Part shown: positions 22,839 to 35,790 of the stretch, piece after piece
Position numbering within the stretch: the first letter of the stretch is position 1
Layout: each line of letters starts with the position of its first letter
The notes under the pieces: model-generated
What the model saw: the letters and a program-made list of their open reading frames with translations, nothing else
Databases searched by the model: none
What the model was told of the DNA's origin: nothing
Source: Anisakis pegreffii
Taxonomy: Eukaryota > Nematoda > Chromadorea > Rhabditida > Anisakidae
NCBI GenBank assembly: GCA_035041965.1
Contig: JAPYMA010000207.1
Span: forward strand, 1 to 64,000
DNA length: 64,000 nucleotides
Reading direction: 5' to 3'
Made by a program: the position numbers and the translations under genes

Positions 22839-25800
22839 GATCGAACTCTAATGGATTATCAGTATTACTTTTAAATTTATGATGAATTGCGATTAATTTG
22901 CGTACATTCATAAAATGTCGTGATTTATAATTGATTCAAAATGTTGATGCGAAATTTTAATTGCAATCAAATGAAACTAAAGAAATGTTATTGAATACAG
23001 CTGATACCAGCTCGTTTCGTGTACAATATCAACTGGCTTTATACGCATAGTATCGTATGAAAAACCCTTTCAACTGAAACAATACTTCCTGTTTGACAAC
23101 TGGTGCAGTTTTCTGAGAGTTTTTGGAGTGAACCCCTATAAATGTGCTCACTATCGAAACTTGATCATTCTACTGATGAAGAAAAGTATCAGAGACGAGA
23201 AACATCAGAGAAGGAAACTTTTTTCGGTCACTTCTTCGCAAATGGTTGATCAAAAAGTATGGATTCGAAAAGGTGTTATTTTCACTTCAGTTATCAATTA
23301 TTAGGTGACAAACAATCAAGCCCATCATAGCCGTCGCTGCATTAGAGAAAGAGCTCTTTTTCTTAGAGGATATTCTAAGCAATTGCAGAATTCGAATCGT
23401 TTTCGATAAATGCGATAGCAATGATTCGATGAGTGAACTGTGATGGTGTTTAGCGAGGAGAATGACGGTAACGTCAGGTAGAAAACACATATAAGTCGGT
23501 AGGTTGAAGGAAGTGACGGAAGGAGTGTTCATGCTTGAGTTCAACTATCGGACTGTTTATGAAACAGACAAACGACGGAATCGATAAGGCATTAAAATTT
23601 TTAATGCTGTATCTAGTCAGTGATATCATCATTATATATTTTCACGTATGTCAGGCATAGAACAATGCATAATTTACAATTTATAAAAAGAAAAGTTTAT
23701 GACGTGATATTTGTCGTGTGTCCATGACCAGAAATACATACAGTGGAATAGTGAGATAATTTTCAATGCGATCGCATGATGATTTCAATGGGATCACATG
23801 AACACTAGTGCTGTGTTCGTTAACAATATTTGCTGGCTGTATCGAGTGAAAATATCGCTGCCAACTGGAGACTCCCTCGTATTTCAATAGTTTTTACATA
23901 TTCATAATTCATTTATCGTTTTACTCGCACATCTGGAATCAGTATACTGATTTTGTGCAAAAGTTAAATGTAGGTGATCGTTTGCAAACAGAAGTAACTA
24001 TGAGATGGAATCAATTGAGTGTTACTGAAGTCTCGATAAGTCTTAATCAAATACTTGATGGCTCATGATGACTCATAACAAATAGTTGATCATGAAGGCA
24101 TGCATACATTGTAATATGACAAAGAGAAGCTTTGCATTACGAGTGCTTGACGTGTTCGCTCGGTGAACAAAGATTAAATAAGCGATCAAAAACTTCTCTT
24201 GTTGACAGTTTTATTCAGCTGAAAAAAAAAACGATGTAATTTGGTCTTTCGTAGAAGATTTGCATGCAAATATATCACTTCAGCTAACTGTTTATTTTGC
24301 TCGAAAAAGATTTCCCTTCTAACACCGTTGTTTGCCATCGATTTTTCAAGCAAATGAACGGGTGAAGAGGTCTTCAAGTTAAAAATGCAGTCTTAAACTG
24401 TCCTCATCAATGCGCATTCTGAATGGTCGATTCAGAAAAGTGATGCATCACTTTGCGGCCTCACATCTGGATTAATCAAATCTTTGTTGTTGTTGTTTTT
24501 TTTGTTTTGAAAACAACACTCTGACGAGTACCCCAAAGGTTCCTCAATATTGAATGCCAATACTATCATTATTGCTGTCAGCGTGATTTTCGTGTCCTTT
24601 TCACAAATAATTAGCTTGCTGACACTTGAATAACAATCTTTTTATGACTCTAAATCATGTGATTTTTTACTTCTTAGCCTTTTCAACGCTACAGTATTTT
24701 ATAGGCATCATCAGACAACTGAAATGAAAAACAAGAAATGCCATCATCCAAGATATTAGCAAAGGGGAACCCTCAGTGAGATAATGATATTACAACTGAA
24801 CAAAGTATTCATCTAAGAAACACTTGAAGAGTTCACCACAACACGTTCCTACTGAAAACCCTATCATCAAAGTCCGATCGTAACATCGATTACTGCAGAT
24901 GTTAGTTGCTGAATGGAATGCACAACAGCTATTAGGTCTGCAGCTTATAATTCTTTACATCTAACTAGCAAAAATAAGACTATTTACTCCGGGACAAATA
25001 TGAAGCACTTGGGTACATTCAGAGAAATGTTCCAATAACAATACCGTAGCAGAACGAACACACTGAATGGTTTGGGTGTCAGAGCAGGCAAACATGACGA
25101 TTAATTGGATATATGAATGAACGTGTTGATCATAAGCACTAATGAGTTGAGACATTCAGTGCAGGCGAATCTGACACTCATACTATATGTATGTATGCAT
25201 TTCTAGCAGATTAATTAAATTTCATTCTTTTCCGATAAGGGTACAAACCGGATGGACCAATATTCTCTAGCCTAATTAAGCAGTTGTTTTTGAATATTTT
25301 ATTCCTGTTATTTGCTGTAAAAAGTTGAATTTCTACGTAAAATTTTATAGATATGAGATAGAATTCCTTCAGTGGCTAATGAAACATCGCGTGACATAGC
25401 AGTGAAATTTTGCGTTGGCCAATTGCTACAAAGCAGCGTCTTTTGCTCCTTGATATGGAATAAATTACTGAAATCACATTGACATTCGGAGAAAGTGAAA
25501 TGAAAGAATACTGATAGCATACACTTATGAACGCTTCAGTCGTAAATATTAGCAACAATTCACGCGAAATTTATCGATGATTTTTTAGCTCTTCTTGATG
25601 TGAGGTTTCTTGGCAACATGTATAGAATGCAACATTCAGGACTGATCCATATTTTGGGAAGATATAATAAATTTCTTCCATTCAAGTTCGAAAACAGTGA
25701 AAAGTATGGGCTGATGACTACGATATGGAAAGCATTTTGAGTGTAGAAGAAATTAATTATTTTTTAACGATGCGGTTTCATTAGCATTACTATTGCTATT

Positions 25801-28800
25801 GTTATCGTTGTTATATTGACCATTGTTTGTATCCTTTCGATAACTATCATTGTTCTTGCCTTCATTATTGGTTCTGTCGTCAAAAATTTACCATTATGTT
25901 AAAATTATTCACTAGAGATGCTATCCCTATCACCTTGACAAGTACAACCTCAAAACATTTTGTATTCCTATCCTTCTACCATCGTGATTGAGTGCTAGTC
26001 GATGAAGCAGTAATGTCGCTGGCAGGCTTCTCAATCAATTCATCACGAGAACTGAAACTAAAACATCTCTCCCACCAGAGCAATCGTCAATTAGTGATAC
26101 TCACTATCTATGGAATTGCTGATGCAACCTGTGGGGAAATTTATGAATGGATTTTGAACATGACGAAAGCTTTAGCGTTGATTTATGAGTTAATGATTGA
26201 TGAGCAACGCATAATCCTATGGAACTGCATTTATGCGGTTATAGCTCTCAATTCAACTGTTATCTCAGCATTTCGAGCATCACAAAGATGATTATTCAGC
26301 ATAAACACATACACACAATGTGGCATATGAATCTCATTAAAAATATCCACCTCTTCACTAAAATGCTTCATTCAATCGCATGCATCATCAAGGGATTAAA
26401 TTACAAAGGCACACTACGATTCAATCTCGAGCAATTAAGTCAACATCAGGACATAATCGACTATTAGTGAGCAGTAAGAGTGAATAGAGTTTCTGCTCTC
26501 GCCGAATATTGTGAAGCACCTTCACAACATTCGATGAATAGCAACGTCTCCAACCACGCATCATTAGAAGAATAATGCATTTCATTTCAATTGTCGACCA
26601 AAATCGATGGAACATAAATTACGAATGAACGGAGAAAGCATTCAGCATCGCCCTATTATGGAACATCTTTATATTATGAGATATTCAATTAAAGTAGGCC
26701 GGCTCTTAGACTTATTCTAGAGTAATTCCCCACCCAAAAATTTTCAGTGACTACGTAGATAGCAATTAAAAAACTTTTAAGGTAACGTCAAACCGACGGT
26801 GTGCATTAATATGATCGTCAACAGGATATACGCATAAAATCTAAAATAGCATTGAGCTGCTCTCCTTCCGGCAAGTGCTAGCGTTAAAGCATGTTAAATA
26901 CTTTAGAATTTATATTCGATCACTCCTCTAGACTGGAGAGAGATCATAAACGTGACACGACGGTAGCGTGATGAGATTATTGTCTTCAGAAATGCAAAAT
27001 AGTCCTAATGGAAGTCTCAAAATTTGCAATGAAATTCAATACTAACAGCTAACATCATCAAAGCACAGTATCAAACTGAAGAGATCCACATATTTGCTCG
27101 GCTCAAACGAATAAAAGCTTAACACAAATCTCAAATGCTCATTTCAGTAGACACCTCTTCTTTCGCAATAGATTTTTCGCAACTAGCATACTAACAAAAT
27201 ATCACTCCCGGAAAACTGCTTCTGAATAAATTATTCGACATTCGTCTTACAAATGCCACATTTAAATTATTCAAACATTCTTCATTCCAAAGGTGAGCAT
27301 GCATAATTCCCCAATATCATGGCATTTTCAGTGACCTTCTCAAGATAATTTTTCTTTCAGTAAAGGTGAGTGCTCACAATAGCCGATTGATCGACACACA
27401 GAGAGACAGATTCGTCACTATTTTGATTTGTTCGCTTGCTCGTTTGCCCACAATACGAATAGAATGAATCAGTCAAACAAGCCTAATTTTCCGCTATTCT
27501 AACTGATAACAAAACGATGCAATTCCGTCTGAATGAACGATGAATAAAACAGCGCACAAATGCTAATGAATTTCAGCGAATCATATTCGCAGCCAACTCA
27601 CTCTATTTGAAGCATCAAACGTGGCTGCATCGAAGCTCTCATATTGTTCTCGCTGCTTGGCCAGCAAGCAATTATGATCGAGACAAGAACGGAACCAATT
27701 CAGTTTTATTGCACTTATTGTAGCCAGTTGACTGGAAATTGAATTGAAGTGACTGGACAAGAGTATTTCGAACGAACACAATGATGAATTGGAGAGCAGA
27801 GCAAACAAAATTGATTCAAAAATTGTTGGAATTAACAAGAAATGAAGTCAACCCGATCGATGCTTCCAGTAAACCGATTCGATAAAATGAATTTTTAACA
27901 ATAAGAATATTTTTGCTTTATTGGAATCTGTTAACTTTGATTTGAATTTAGTTGAAACTGAAATGAAGAGCAGATAAAGGAATCGATGTCAACTCCAATT
28001 ACGGTCATGAAACTGCTGTAACCAGAGCTATAAACGAGTCTGATTTTCGGATTAATTGATGGCTGTTCAGCTGGCACGTCAATAAACGTCATCTTTAACG
28101 ATTGGGTTCGAGAAGTGAGAAGCTGTCATTAAACATTTCAATTAGTTGTTGTTTAGCATTCGTTCAACTGCTGGTCTATGATGACCGGTTTGTGATGTTC
28201 ATTATGACACTGATGAATTAATGCATGGATGCATGTCAATGATTGGTACGTGAAAACGGTTGGGATAGGACTATGATGAAAATATTGAGGATTATCACCT
28301 CATGAATTACTATTCCATTGCATGAAATTAGCGAATACTAGTTGTAAGAATCGAAAGTGAATGCGAGAGAATGAGAAAATAAGCGAGAGAGCGAATAAAC
28401 AAGCAGAACTGATAATGAAAGAAATGGAAAACGAGAGTGGGAGAGATTGTTTGGTGTGATAACCAGCCAGATTGATGACAGCCAGAAGGGAAACTTGAAA
28501 GGCGAGACTTTATGATCAGTGTCATAGGATGGCAAATAACTGATTGAGTTCTTAAGTCTAAAGGCTGCCAAAAAATTACAAGGTGACAGCCGTAGAATGT
28601 AAATTATGCTGGATAATATCAGATACGATGATATAAGCAGCTGTTTGGGAGAATGATTCAAGTTAGGAGAATGCTTCAAGAGGAATTCGAAGTGAATTAG
28701 GATGCGCAGAATCATGGGAGTATTCCGAGTTGTCGTTGTCTGTTAAATCAACCATGTTCATTTCAAGGGATGGGTGGAAAAAGTAATAGTGAAAGTAATA

Positions 28801-30937
28801 TAGCAAATTGTATTTTTTTTCGACACAACAAGTTTGTTGGTGGTGAAAGAATTTAATTTGAAATCGATTGAACATCTCTGAAGAGCGAACAAACTTTGAA
28901 AAAAGCGAAACGTTTTCATTGTTGGTGAGCGCTAACAAACGATAGAATGAGAGGCAATGGGCACATCTCGAACAATGCAAAGCTGATCTGAATCAGCGTA
29001 TCGATTGGATTGTAATCCTTCCTCACAGTTCGTTTGATGTTTCGTCATCATTCGCTAAAAAGCTGGTTTTTGAATATGTCAGCTCAGTGAAATCGTTGTT
29101 GTTTGCTGCGGTTGATATTTTTGAAGTGTTTCGAAACAGTGTTTATTGATCATCGGTAGAAGACAGGTTTTCGCAATTGCAACAACAGATCAGCAACAGA
29201 CTGATTTTGAAATAAATAACGAGAAGAAATGTAATTGAGAATATAACAGAAATTGTGAATTTTCGAAGTTAAATGGAAATTTTCCATTCAAATTACTTTT
29301 TTTAAAATATTTTCGTGAAATGAATGAAAGAGACATTGACTGCCAAAAGGCAAATGAGTGGTTGAACGATCGGGAAAAGTGTTCATTCATGGAGATGTTT
29401 ACATTCAAATGAATTGGAATTAAAACGGCCAAATAGCGCATAATGATGTTAGTTAGTGATTAAGGCACGAAATAATATTATTTTATGTTCGTTAGTTGTC
29501 GAATTCATTCGGATGAATTTGAATACACTCGACTAATTGAGTGGATGCCTCAAGCTGTTGCATTTATTTTCGACACCAACAACAACAACAACATAATGAG
29601 GAGTTGGCTCATTCATGTGTCCATTTTTGATCATTTCGTTGCTCTGATCTCAGAGTGGAGGTAACAAAGCAAGTTTTTTTTAGAGAATGGAATGTAAATT
29701 TAATAAAAACAATTTCATTCACGTGCCATCCACCGGCATTCACCTGTTGCTGCTAGTGTATCAGTTCTTACTGCGTGAATAATCTCTGTTATCAGTGTTT
29801 GTGTCGCTTATCAGTGTGTCTGTAGATGTTTTTTCGTACGACATTTTTCTGCCTCGAGACGTCAAATTTTGAAAAGCGCATTCATTTTTGCGTCAGTTCA
29901 TATGAAGACTGTCATCATTCTGCAATCATTTCAGTGGCAAAAGAACACATATAGATGAGGATTTTCACATGATGAGAATTGGAGCGATCGACACTATCCG
30001 AAGATCAGAGTCAACGGAAAACTATTCGAAACATTCACTAACATTTAAAAAGAAACTGGAGTTTGTTATGAGTATTTTTCTGATTGACAGACAATCGGAC
30101 TGAATGAGTTGAAAAAGTAGTGGGAAACTTGTGAATTGTGCGTGATTACGTCAGTTTTTAAATCATTACAAACTATAAAACGAATGATTTGGTCAATGCA
30201 AAGTGAAAACATGTCAATCAACATCGATGAAATAATAGCAATGAAAAAATTTTCACTTTAACAATTATTTCAATGACAGGAAGTATGAAAACATTGCAGA
30301 TATTTACAGAAGTGGAGAAATTCTTAGAATATTGACCATACCTGAACCTTTAGATTTAATTTATGCTTGATTCCACTAATTTACGGTTTTAGTTCTAATT
30401 TATGCTTATGACTAATTTATGACAGCTGATTGATCTAATGAAAGCCAGCTATAGATTAGTTGTTTGCATGCGTTTGACAAAAAATAATAATCACATTATC
30501 GGAGGTGAGAGAATGTGAAGTGAAATTACTGGTTGTTTCTGATTTTAAGAAAATTTTGATCACTCTAATGAATAAGTGATATGCAATGAGAATTAATCAG
30601 AACAAACCAAGGAGACTAAAATTTCTTTTAATATTTCAAGGGAACTCACTCGCTTTCCTTTCAAATTATAGAAATCATATCTGAACATATCACAGAGTTC
30701 ATTTTATGATTAGTTCACTGAAAATGCTCTATTATTCATATCTTCTCCTATTAATTAACAATGAACGTCGTACCAATCCATGCTCACTGTTGTCATAAAA
30801 CTTCATATATCCGTTTTTACGTCGGACTCATGACAAGATAAAATTTTTTCTCCTGGAGTGTAGCGACTAAAAACACTCTTAAGTGATCAGTTCGAATCAT
30901 ATGCGAAACGGTTTAAACAGCGGTAGAATTGCTGAAG
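22839..30937. other. Gene-poor stretch between the membrane-protein and transthyretin-like genes
   Basis: I found no exon that I can support over about 8 kb. Open frames of 60-125 codons, such as 25992-26291 (plus), 27581-27838 (minus) and 28338-28715 (minus), have no recognisable domain, and I found no phase-compatible partners. The 5' promoter of the membrane-protein gene should lie at the left edge. Fast-evolving or very short exons could have been missed. Confidence 0.4.
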
Positions 30938-30943
30938 TTTATT
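30938..30943 (-). terminator. Polyadenylation signal (AATAAA on the minus strand) of the transthyretin-like gene
   Basis: TTTATT on the plus strand reads AATAAA in the gene's direction, about 160 bases after its stop codon. The distance is typical of nematode 3' untranslated regions. Confidence 0.55.
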
Positions 30944-31100
30944 TGAGTAAACGTGAATGCGAACACTATATGATATTTTGTACAATGATCACCTTATATA
31001 CAGACACCAACATTACTCTCTGTACAATTAACAATTTGATATATCACCCGGCAATCTGGACTCCTATAAACTGAACGGTCACGATAGGATTGCTCGGCAT

Positions 31101-32535
31101 TTAGTTTGTTAAATCTAATCGAATCTCACCGATGTCGAGCTCATTCGGTAAGAACGTTTGATCTAATGGTATCCTGAAATGATCAATCGATATGCAGACT
31201 GCCTGAAATACCTGTAAGATTATGTTAGCCCTAGTATGTAATGGCAAATTTGCGGACGGCTTTACGGAGTTATTGCTTTATTAAGCACAAAAGCCGGCCA
31301 AGTCGGCTTGAAAATAATTAAGTAACAATTCCTTAGAAATATGTAGTTTGAAAATATTCCTGTACTATCATTGTCATGGTCCAGGAATGGCAGCTCGCTA
31401 GCATTAATTTAGCTCATTGCCTATAAGCAAGCAATGACTCCCTCGACAAAATGCTGCGAATCATCCCGTCCTTTAATGCGAATGATCCCGTCCTCTAACA
31501 CCCGGTGAATTTATCTGTTTGCAGCACCAGAAAGCTGCTCAACTCAACGTTACAGTATTACTATGAAATCAAATTCTTGTTCCAGATGATGGCAATGATC
31601 AATTTTCTCCATGTATTCTAACTGAACACCAGGTGGTTATTCGAATAACACTGATAACATGAAAATGCCATTGATAAGACGATTAATTCATCGCAAAATA
31701 CCTCCTCACCTTATTTGTTTGGTTAACGATTGTTGCGGTAAGTATTGTGGCAATGCCGAATGGCATTCATGAGAGATAACGATGAATGGTTCAGGATCAT
31801 TCCAGTAAAAGAAATCAAAATCATAGCCACATCCTTCGACCACGAACTCGCCATTCCCATCACTTGCATTCCGCCCCATCAAGTCATCTGTTTCCCAAAG
31901 AAGATCTAAACTCTCGATCTGGCAATAACCATTGACGATGATAAGCCTTCTGATCAGTTTATATCGTTTTCAGTTGGAAACCAAAGCAGTTTAAACAAAA
32001 GCATTCAAAAACATCTTCAAAAGAAAACATTTGAAGAAAAGTTTCTATCAAATGCACTATTCCAGTTATATCCGAACTAATCTGATGTTTTCCCTATATT
32101 CAAAATGCTTTGCCCTGCAATCCTTAATGCATATAACGCTACCGAATATAACGATGCACTACTAAATCGTTAGCATCAAACTATCTCACTACTTTAGTTA
32201 TCTCTTTAGAACAATTATTTCTTGTACTAAGCATTGAGAGCTCATCTGATTTAATTTAATTCACGATTAGTTATTGACAGCATCGAAATGGGATAACTTC
32301 AAGACGAACCGTTACCAACTTTTGGAAATATATTCAAATAAACAAGAATTTCAGTGCATACTGCATATCACATACCATCTTCATCGTAGAGTGTCACCTC
32401 CATATTTTGAGTTTTCGTTTGATCTGTGGCGCAGCTCAACTTCCCTTTGACGCGAACACATCGCGTTCGAGCATTCGCTAAGCTGATCAATTGGAATAAA
32501 GCGACTAAAATGATCATTGAATATCGCATCTTCAT
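31101..32535 (-). CDS. Transthyretin-like (TTL) family secreted protein, 3 exons
   Basis: Minus-strand exons are 32535 to about 32372, about 31910 (or 31918) to 31710, and 31173-31101 (TAA), for about 145 residues. The first begins MKMRYSMIILVALFQLISLA, a clear signal peptide, then RVKGKLSCATDQ and MEVTLYDED, the usual start of the TTL domain (Pfam PF01060). The second carries DDLMGRNASDGNGEFVVEGC and PFIVISHEC, and the third ends FLPNELDIGEIRLDLTN, which matches the family's last strand. These secreted proteins share the transthyretin fold, are greatly expanded in nematodes, and mostly lack a known ligand. The exon 1/2 joint is unresolved: the donor GTATGT gives the wrong phase, while GTGATA paired with the acceptor before 31910 keeps the frame. 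The ATG is 6 bases after an AG acceptor, suggesting trans-splicing. A near-perfect 22-bp tandem duplication lies in intron 2. Confidence 0.93.
31456..31499. repeat. Two tandem 22-bp repeats in intron 2 of the transthyretin-like gene
   Basis: The units 31456-31477 and 31478-31499 share the core GCGAAT-ATCCCGTCCT and differ at three positions. Confidence 0.75.
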
Positions 32536-35500
32536 CTTGTTCTATTTAGACGTCACAATGATAATATTCGTCCACTCTGGAATGCTTGAAAAGCTTTGCA
32601 TAAATTAATGCACTTATTCTGTTGTAGTCTCCACATCGACTTTGCATGAAACTGATGAAAATTCTATCATTAAAACACTGCACTCATTGTCTTCTTGAAC
32701 GATTGCTCGAAGCTGGTGAAATCATGAAAGAGAAAATCGTTTTGAAAACAAACGATGATATTTGTCGATTTCGCTGAAAGCAACAAAACCAAAGAATTTA
32801 CACCAAAAACACGTTAGTAAATGAATATTTGAATGCAGTAGAATCACGATGGATTCAATAGAATCAGAACAAGTAAACGAAGCAAACAGCACCCTTTCGC
32901 GACAAATCAAGCATTATCGAAGAAAGTCACATCAAACGACTGCGCGCAACTAAGCAGTCACAATTGGTGAGGCACTGCCAGTTAGCAGCTGCTTCTTTGT
33001 TATCATATTTATCAGGTACATAGATGTTTTTTATGAGACGTCTTCGGTCTTATCACTAAGCATTTTGCGGAATGGAAGAGTTCATTTTTACGTGTTACTT
33101 GTAAAAGCGAACTTCAAGTTACATGGCACATTTGCAGCGTGCACATGGCGTGGAAAATATAATATTTACTGAACAGTTCAAATTGTGCGATAAAAGTGCT
33201 ACAATTGAAAGTAATCATATGATGACGAAGGCTTGCACGATAAGCATTTATCAATGAAATATGTTGGCTTTCAATGAGAGTTGAAATGAAGAATAATTCA
33301 TAATACTTGATTGGCAGATCTGCAAATGAAACTGAAAACAATTACACGAAGAGTGCAAAATCCAGCACAGTAAATTTCAATCTTCCAAAAGGATTCCTTA
33401 TCTTGATCAGTATTCTGCAGGATTGTGCTCATCAAGCATAATGCGAACAACCGAATCATAGCACTGATATGATCCGCTGTTTACTTCAGTTTATGATCAA
33501 CAAACGTTCCATTTGGATCACTGAGCAGAAGTGCAAATTCTTCTCAGTACGTTGGAGAACTTTCGTATAAACATTACAAACAAACTGATAAAATTAATGA
33601 AAAATAAAATTTTTAGCAAACTGCAAAATCGAGTAAGCGATATGATAGCATCAACGATAACAACAATGATAACATTAATGATAATAAAATTATTATTATA
33701 ATAAACATCTTATTCCAGCCTTGATGATTGCTTGACAAGATGAAATAGGAAGCGTTATTGTTATTTTCATCCTCATATTTTTTCATTCGAACGATTTCGA
33801 TTCAAATTGACTCATCAGCAGCAAAGTATTTTCATTTTCTAGATCAGAAGACATTGTACACGTTAATCTTCGTTCATATTGGTTGACAACACTGAATTGT
33901 AAATACGAGAATGTTTTGCAATACTTAAAGGAACCACTCATGAAAAGCAGCAACAAAATGTTTGGAGAATACGAGAACACGAGGCTAGCTGATGGATTGT
34001 TATCACAAAATTGAAGAGAGCTTTCAGTGAACGAATCCATCGTTAGTTTCTATCGATACGGAACAGTTATAAGCAAACACAACTTCCATATAGTTAGTAT
34101 ATACGAAACGACCACATATCAAACTCGCCATAAATATTATTGAGAATAATATGGAAGTGTTTCTCTTATCAGTGAAAATTTAATCGCGGTTCATCGAAAA
34201 ACGATGGAAATGAAGCAACAGCAGAGAAGTAACTAATCTTATAAGGGCATTTATCGAAAACGAATAGTATAAGATGATTAAATAGGTAATTGGGTAAATA
34301 GTCTTTCATGGTTTGAGCCCATAAATGCTTAAGCTTTCGATCGGTCGTCTTCGACTAGGTTCACAAATAATAATATCTGAAGGGTTGAAAGTAGAATATT
34401 TGCTTAAAGGACAGCATATTAATATTGAAAGCCAAACTATTTAATAAATTATAAGGGAGTTTCTGAAATTTTCCAGTACATGTGCCCAATGTCAAAAAAA
34501 TCGAGTGGTTGACTCGAAATTGATTGATTGCCTCGAAAAAAAAAGAAAAAACTTGAAGGACATGAAGATTCACACTGATTCAAAAAATCAGGAACCACTG
34601 GTAAAGTATACTTAAAAAGACTGTCATCGGAAGGAGATGGATTCCTGTAATAGCCCATGTGATTTTATAGATGTGCCAGTAGGAAAGCCATTGTTTCTGA
34701 ATTACAAATCATGACTGCTGATCATCAGTTATAAGAAAAGATGAACATTGGTTCGATTAAGCGATTGTCAGGTGAATCAAGAACCATCCTTATGCTCACG
34801 ATTATTTCTCGTTCGATGACTAATTGCTCTATGAGCAAAACATTTGTTGTCAATGACTAATTACACATTATATTGATACTTTCTATCACCTTTAATATAA
34901 TCTTATAAAATTTTCATGAATTGGCCAACCGCAAACATTCATATCATATCATGCATCAACCATATTCATTAATATTCCAAAGCGATTACGAATACTTTAT
35001 AATTCATTCTAATAACATCGCTGCTTTCGTATCACTCAAGTAATGATAAAAGGCAAGTCTAAGTCTTTAGGTAAACTCTTTGGGATGGATCATCGAACAA
35101 TAAGGTAAGATCGAAATAAAACTGAGTCAAGGCGGGTAACAACTGAGCACTTTCATAATCGATAAATACGAAATTCGCTGAGCTTTCAAGAAATGATTTC
35201 TGTCACCTCTGTTCAGAGTTCAGTTAGCTTATCAGCAAATAAATTGGACGGCCTGATAAAAATCAAATACCGCTGACTACTTTCTGCTACCCGCGTAAAG
35301 TGTGTTCACCAACTGCCATTTCTAACATAAACACGGAATGCATTATTAATATAATGATAGCAATGTAATAGAATAAATATTTTCATTCATGTGAACAACG
35401 TTCATACAACAAATCGTATGGGAAGGCAAGTTTTCACATGACGATAAGAAAACATTTCATATGATAACAGAATGAGTGACATATTATACTAAAATAATAT

Positions 35501-35638
35501 GATAATATATGAGAATACACTACTCATAAAATCAGAGCGAAATTTACATGAGAAATTCGTTTACATAACAGATTGTCTTACAACATTATGAAAAAATTTG
35601 AAAACATTCAATTTGCAAATTATTATCTTTCACGAATT

Positions 35639-35790
35639 TTTTTCATTTCATTTTCATCAATTTTTTTTTGTTCTGATTGTTTTTATTTTATTTTATTTTT
35701 TTAATTTTTATTTTTGAACTTTGTTTTTATCATTAGATTTTTTTCATTGTTTTTTTATTTTTTATTTTTATTTTTATTTTTGATTTGTTC
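35639..35790. repeat. T-rich low-complexity tract
   Basis: Runs of T broken by single A, C or G steps (TTTTA and TTTTTATT units) fill about 150 bases on the plus strand. The minus-strand open frame overlapping it encodes a Lys/Ile-rich end and is not supported as a gene. Confidence 0.7.

Noticed and set aside
22740..22845. Alternative minus-strand frame with a Cys- and Arg-rich reading
   Set aside because: The frame starting at the ATG 22829-22827 gives CCKC and joins in phase to the next exon; the other frame breaks it.
28338..28715. Minus-strand frame of 125 codons
   Set aside because: It is a Ser/Leu/Phe-rich reading with no domain and no splice partners, consistent with composition.
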